From: Brenneria izadpanahii | GTDB lineage: Bacteria; Pseudomonadota; Gammaproteobacteria; Enterobacterales; Enterobacteriaceae | DNA length: 64,000 nucleotides | Assembly: GCF_017569925.1 (NCBI RefSeq) | Contig: NZ_CP050854.1 | Span: 1,054,001-1,118,000, forward strand | Direction: 5' to 3' | Shown: positions 61,190-64,000 of the stretch, one piece after another | Numbering within the stretch: position 1 is the first letter of the stretch | Layout: every line of letters starts with the position of its first letter | The notes under the pieces: generated by a model | Database searches by the model: none | The model's input: the letters and a program-made list of their open reading frames with translations, nothing else | What the model was told of the DNA's origin: nothing | Program-made: the position numbers and the translations under genes

Positions 61190-62143
61190 ATGAGTAAATT
61201 AACGAATGTATGGGTGTTCAGCGACAATCTCGATCGCTACGCCGAATTGTTGGCGGGAGCCCGCCAGTGGGGAGAACGGGTCAACGTACTGGTTCAGGAC
61301 GCCGACGCAGTGCCGTCCGTTAAGCCGCTGGGTGCGGATATGCTCTATGTCTTGGGGGAAAAATCCGCCCTGCAGCGTATAGAAAACTATGCGGAAACCA
61401 TTGCCTCCCTTCTGGAAAAACCGGCCGCTCAGCAACGGCCCGTCTCCCTGATCCTGATATCCGCCACCAAACGCGGCAAGGCGCTGGCGGCCCGACTGAG
61501 CGTTCTGCTCGATGCCGCGGCGGTGAACGACGTCACCACGCTGACCGTCGGCGATGACGGCGTTTATGCCGAACACCGGATGTACGGCGGTCTGGCGTTC
61601 GGGAAAGAAAAAATCAACACGCCGATTGCCATCGTCACTTTGGCGCCCGGCGCCGTAGAGCCGGCATCGGCGGATCAAGCGCGCGACTGCCCGGTTTCCC
61701 AGGCGAATTACGTCGCCCCCCGTCAGGAAATTTTGTGTAAGGAACGCCGCGCGAAATCGCTGAGCAGCGTTGACCTGAGTAAAGCCAAGCGCGTGGTCGG
61801 CGTGGGCCGCGGTCTGGTTTCCCAGGACGATCTGCGCATGGTACAGGAACTGGCGACGCTGCTCGGCGCGGAAGTCGGCTGTTCCCGGCCGATTGCCGAA
61901 GGCGAACACTGGATGGAGCGCGAACGCTATATCGGCGTCTCAGGCGTACTGCTGAAGTCCGATCTTTACCTGACGCTGGGGATCTCCGGGCAGATCCAGC
62001 ATATGGTCGGGGGCAACGGCGCGAAAACCATCGTCGCCATCAATAAAGACAAGAACGCGCCTATCTTCAAATACGCCGACTACGGTCTGGTCGGGGATAT
62101 TTATAAAGTGGTTCCCGCTCTGATAGCGCAACTGACCCGTTAA
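61190..62143 (+). CDS. ydiR: Electron-transfer flavoprotein alpha subunit-like protein YdiR (FixB type)
   Basis: FixB-like FAD-binding subunit, 317 residues (E. coli: 312). The C-terminal half carries the FAD site: VVGVGRGLVSQDDL, LGAEVGCSRPIAEGEHWMERERYIGVSG, then LYLTLGISGQIQHMVGGNGAKTIVAINKD. Together with YdiQ it would pass electrons between the acyl-CoA dehydrogenase YdiO and YdiS. A run of six C at 61716-61721 is in frame and intact. Confidence 0.94.
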   Translation: MSKLTNVWVFSDNLDRYAELLAGARQWGERVNVLVQDADAVPSVKPLGADMLYVLGEKSALQRIENYAETIASLLEKPAAQQRPVSLILISATKRGKALAARLSVLLDAAAVNDVTTLTVGDDGVYAEHRMYGGLAFGKEKINTPIAIVTLAPGAVEPASADQARDCPVSQANYVAPRQEILCKERRAKSLSSVDLSKAKRVVGVGRGLVSQDDLRMVQELATLLGAEVGCSRPIAEGEHWMERERYIGVSGVLLKSDLYLTLGISGQIQHMVGGNGAKTIVAINKDKNAPIFKYADYGLVGDIYKVVPALIAQLTR

Positions 62144-62356
62144 CCATGTGAGTTCCGCCGTTTTAGACCTGATAGATTCCGGGTTGCAGGACAAAACGCG
62201 ACGCAACGCGTTGCCTCTTTACCGGCGAGGCTCATGAGTGGGCCTCGTAACGCGACAACCGAGAGACAAATTCGCCGGGAACGAATTTGATCGGCCGGCG
62301 CGCCTGCAACTTGCAAGATAAAAGGTAGAGCCGCGGCGGGATAGGGAGCCGAGACA
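62144..62356 (+). other. Spacer with hairpins between ydiR and ydiS
   Basis: A 213-nt spacer, longer than expected inside a four-gene operon. It carries the hairpin CGAGGC/GCCTCG (62226-62231 with 62242-62247) and the 29-nt element shared with the rRNA operon (62261-62289). No coding potential is seen. It may alter expression of ydiS relative to ydiR. Confidence 0.55.
62261..62289 (+). repeat. 29-nt hairpin element, copy 2 (ydiR-ydiS spacer)
   Basis: GAGAGA followed by the eight-pair hairpin CAAATTCG, loop CCGGGAA, CGAATTTG. It is identical in length and 25 of 29 bases to the element at 20459-20487 in the 23S-5S spacer. Two of the four differences are compensatory within the stem. Confidence 0.65.
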
Positions 62357-63645
62357 ATGTCGGAAGAAAAATTCGATGCCATCGTGGTCGGCGCAGGCTG
62401 TGCGGGCTGCGTCGCCGGTTACGTCATGGCAAAAGCCGGGCTGGATGTACTGGTCATCGAGCGCGGCAGTGCCGCCGGCAGTAAAAATATGACCGGGGGG
62501 CGTCTCTACGCGCACAGCCTGGAAAAAATCATGCCCGGCTTCGCGCAGGAAGCGCCGGTTGAGCGAAAGGTCGTCCGGGAAAAAATCTCATTTCTTACGG
62601 ACGAAAGCGCCGTCACGCTGGATTTCCATAGCGAACAGCCGGATATCGCGTCGAAAGCGTCTTACACCGTGCTGCGCAACCAGTTCGACCCCTGGCTGAT
62701 GGAAAAAGCGGAACAGGCCGGGGCGCAGTTTATTCCCGGCGTCCGGGTCGATTCCCTGCTCAGGGAAGGCCGCCGGGTAACCGGCGTACAGGCGGGCGAA
62801 GATTCGCTGGAGGCCAATATCGTCATTCTGGCCGACGGCGTTAACTCGCTCCTCGGCCGTTCTATCGGGATGGTGCCGGCGGCGTCGCCTCATCACTACG
62901 CCGTGGGCGTTAAAGAGGTGATATCTCTGTCGCCATCTCAAATAGAAGAGCGTTTTGGCCTTTCCGCCGGTGAAGGCGCGGCCTGGCTGTTCGCCGGTTC
63001 GCCGTCAAACGGTCTGATGGGGGGCGGGTTCCTTTACACCAACCGGGATTCCCTTTCGCTTGGGCTGGTCTGCGGCCTGGGCGACATTGCCCACGCCGAT
63101 AAAAGCGTGCCGCAGATGCTGGAAGATTTTAAACAGCATCCCGCCATCCGTCCGCTGATTCAGGGCGGCTCGCTGCTGGAGTATTCCGCGCATATGGTGC
63201 CCGAAGGGGGCTGGTGATGGTGCCGCCGCTGGCGGACGACGGCGTGATGATAGTGGGGGACGCGGCCGGTCTGTGCCTGAATCTGGGCTACACCGTCCGT
63301 GGTATGGATCTGGCCATCGCTTCAGCGGAGGCGGCGGCGCTGACCGCTATTGAGGCTAAGGACAGTCAGGATTTTTCCGCCGGCGGATTGATGGCGTACA
63401 AGAAGAAACTGGAGCAAAGTTTTGTGCTGCAGGATATGCATCTTTACCGCAAGCTGCCGGCGCTGATGGAAAATCCGCGCTTGTTCAGCCAATACCCGCG
63501 GATGGTCGCCGACATCATGACCGATATGTTCATTATCGACGGCAGTCCCGGTAAGCCGATGCGTTCAAAACTACTGACCCGGTCCAAACAGGTCGGACTG
63601 ATGAATCTGCTGAAGGATGGCATCAAAGGGGCGAGTGCGCTATGA
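62357..63645 (+). pseudogene. ydiS: FixC-type flavoprotein oxidoreductase YdiS, frameshifted
   Basis: FAD-dependent electron-transfer flavoprotein:quinone oxidoreductase-like protein. The N-terminal FAD motif is AIVVGAGCAGCVAGYVMAKAG, with VLADGVN-type segment ILADGVNSLLGR. The frame is lost at five G (63206-63210), giving a stop after MVPEGGW. One extra G gives EGGLVMVPPLADDGVMIVGDAAGLC and exactly 429 residues, the length of E. coli YdiS. Two other runs of six G in the same gene (62495-62500, 63019-63024) are intact. Its end overlaps ydiT as ATGA. Confidence 0.88.
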
Positions 63646-63935
63646 GCAGCAAAGATACGGTAAATGTGGATGTAAAACTGGGCGTCAATAAATTCAGGGT
63701 GGATGAAAGCAATCCGCACATCGTTCTGGTGGAGAACCCCGATCCGGAGCAGTTTCGCAAACTGGTTAACGCCTGTCCTGCCGGCCTCTATAAGCAGGAC
63801 GACGAAGGCAATATCCATTTTGACTATGCGGGGTGTCTGGAATGCGGAACCTGCCGGGTGCTCTGCGGCGATACCATCCTGCAAAAATGGGAGTACCCCC
63901 AGGGCACTTTTGGCATTGAATTCCGTTTCGGCTAA
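63642..63935 (+). CDS. ydiT: Ferredoxin-like protein YdiT (FixX type)
   Basis: A 97-residue iron-sulfur protein predicted to accept electrons from YdiS. The cluster motif CLECGTCRVLCG and an earlier cysteine in VNACPAGLYKQ follow the FixX pattern, and the C-terminus is WEYPQGTFGIEFRFG. Its ATG overlaps the stop of ydiS, indicating translational coupling. In E. coli the next gene is ydiD (fadK, an acyl-CoA synthetase); it would lie beyond the window. Confidence 0.94.
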   Translation: MSSKDTVNVDVKLGVNKFRVDESNPHIVLVENPDPEQFRKLVNACPAGLYKQDDEGNIHFDYAGCLECGTCRVLCGDTILQKWEYPQGTFGIEFRFG

Positions 63936-64000
63936 TCCCTTTCATCGCAGATTCGTACTGGCCGGCTGCGCATTCTTTATGCGGGTTGAGACTCGACACG
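63936..64000. other. Non-coding end of window
   Basis: Sixty-five bases after ydiT contain no credible start of a further gene. Nothing else was recognised. Confidence 0.5.

Noticed and set aside
46131..63645. Programmed ribosomal frameshifting at the four G-run breaks
   Set aside because: None shows a classical slippery heptamer with a downstream pseudoknot, four unrelated genes are affected, and relatives encode these proteins in one frame.

Overview
The window looks like a chromosomal segment of an enterobacterium of the order Enterobacterales, most like the soft-rot and tree-pathogen group (Pectobacteriaceae; Brenneria, Dickeya, Pectobacterium or Lonsdalea). This rests on Escherichia-like core synteny (ftsB-ispD-ispF-truD-pcm-nlpD-rpoS; metNIQ-rcsF-trmO-proS; tapT-pat-pssA; emrRAB; proVWX), on the remembered look of the 16S variable regions, and on protein similarity judged by eye. 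No database search was possible, so the genus is not proven.

Layout. 1-2040: a polar amino-acid ABC transporter on the minus strand, cut by the window edge. 2578-8375: ftsB, ispD, ispF, truD, pcm, nlpD and rpoS on the plus strand, with surE missing between truD and pcm. 8553-14265: proS, trmO, rcsF and metQ-metI-metN on the minus strand, with a MetJ operator upstream of metN. 14446-15021: gmhB. 15062-21029: a complete rRNA operon with 16S, tRNA-Glu, a 23S carrying an intervening sequence in helix 45, 5S, tRNA-Thr and a second 5S. 21176-28776: pssA, pat, tapT, trxC, trmG/yfiF and a DUF3574 lipoprotein. 28919-36452: emrB-emrA-emrR and proX-proW-proV on the minus strand.

Accessory region 1 (37.1-47.4 kb) is an allantoate/oxamate nitrogen-scavenging locus resembling the Klebsiella hpx genes. 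hpxW-hpxX-hpxY run leftward. hpxU (RpiR regulator), a four-gene amino-acid-type ABC transporter, hpxJ and hpxK run rightward. Sequences matching the sigma-54 promoter consensus precede both arms, and an NtrC-like dyad lies upstream of the transporter, which fits nitrogen-limitation control. hpxZ is absent, and hpxK is frameshifted.

Accessory region 2 (47.7-63.9 kb) is an expanded version of the E. coli ydi cluster: ydiL, a shikimate-kinase-like gene, ydiM, a LysR regulator, ydiN, ydiB, aroD, ydiF, ydiO, ydiP and ydiQRST. Together these could import quinate or shikimate, interconvert quinate, dehydroquinate, dehydroshikimate and shikimate, attach CoA to an acid, and exchange electrons between an acyl-CoA dehydrogenase and a FixABCX-type electron-transfer system. 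This would amount to an anaerobic cyclic-acid pathway; the function is inferred.

Four genes in 47-63.2 kb (hpxK, the aroL-like gene, ydiM, ydiS) are each interrupted at a run of exactly five G where six would restore the frame. Other G6 runs in the window are intact. Either the assembly has homopolymer errors or this strain has real tract contractions. Other unusual features are a 39-nt minisatellite and related G/C-rich hairpins in several intergenic gaps, a 29-nt hairpin shared by the rRNA operon and the ydiR-ydiS spacer, and a degenerate transporter 5' end in front of ydiQ.
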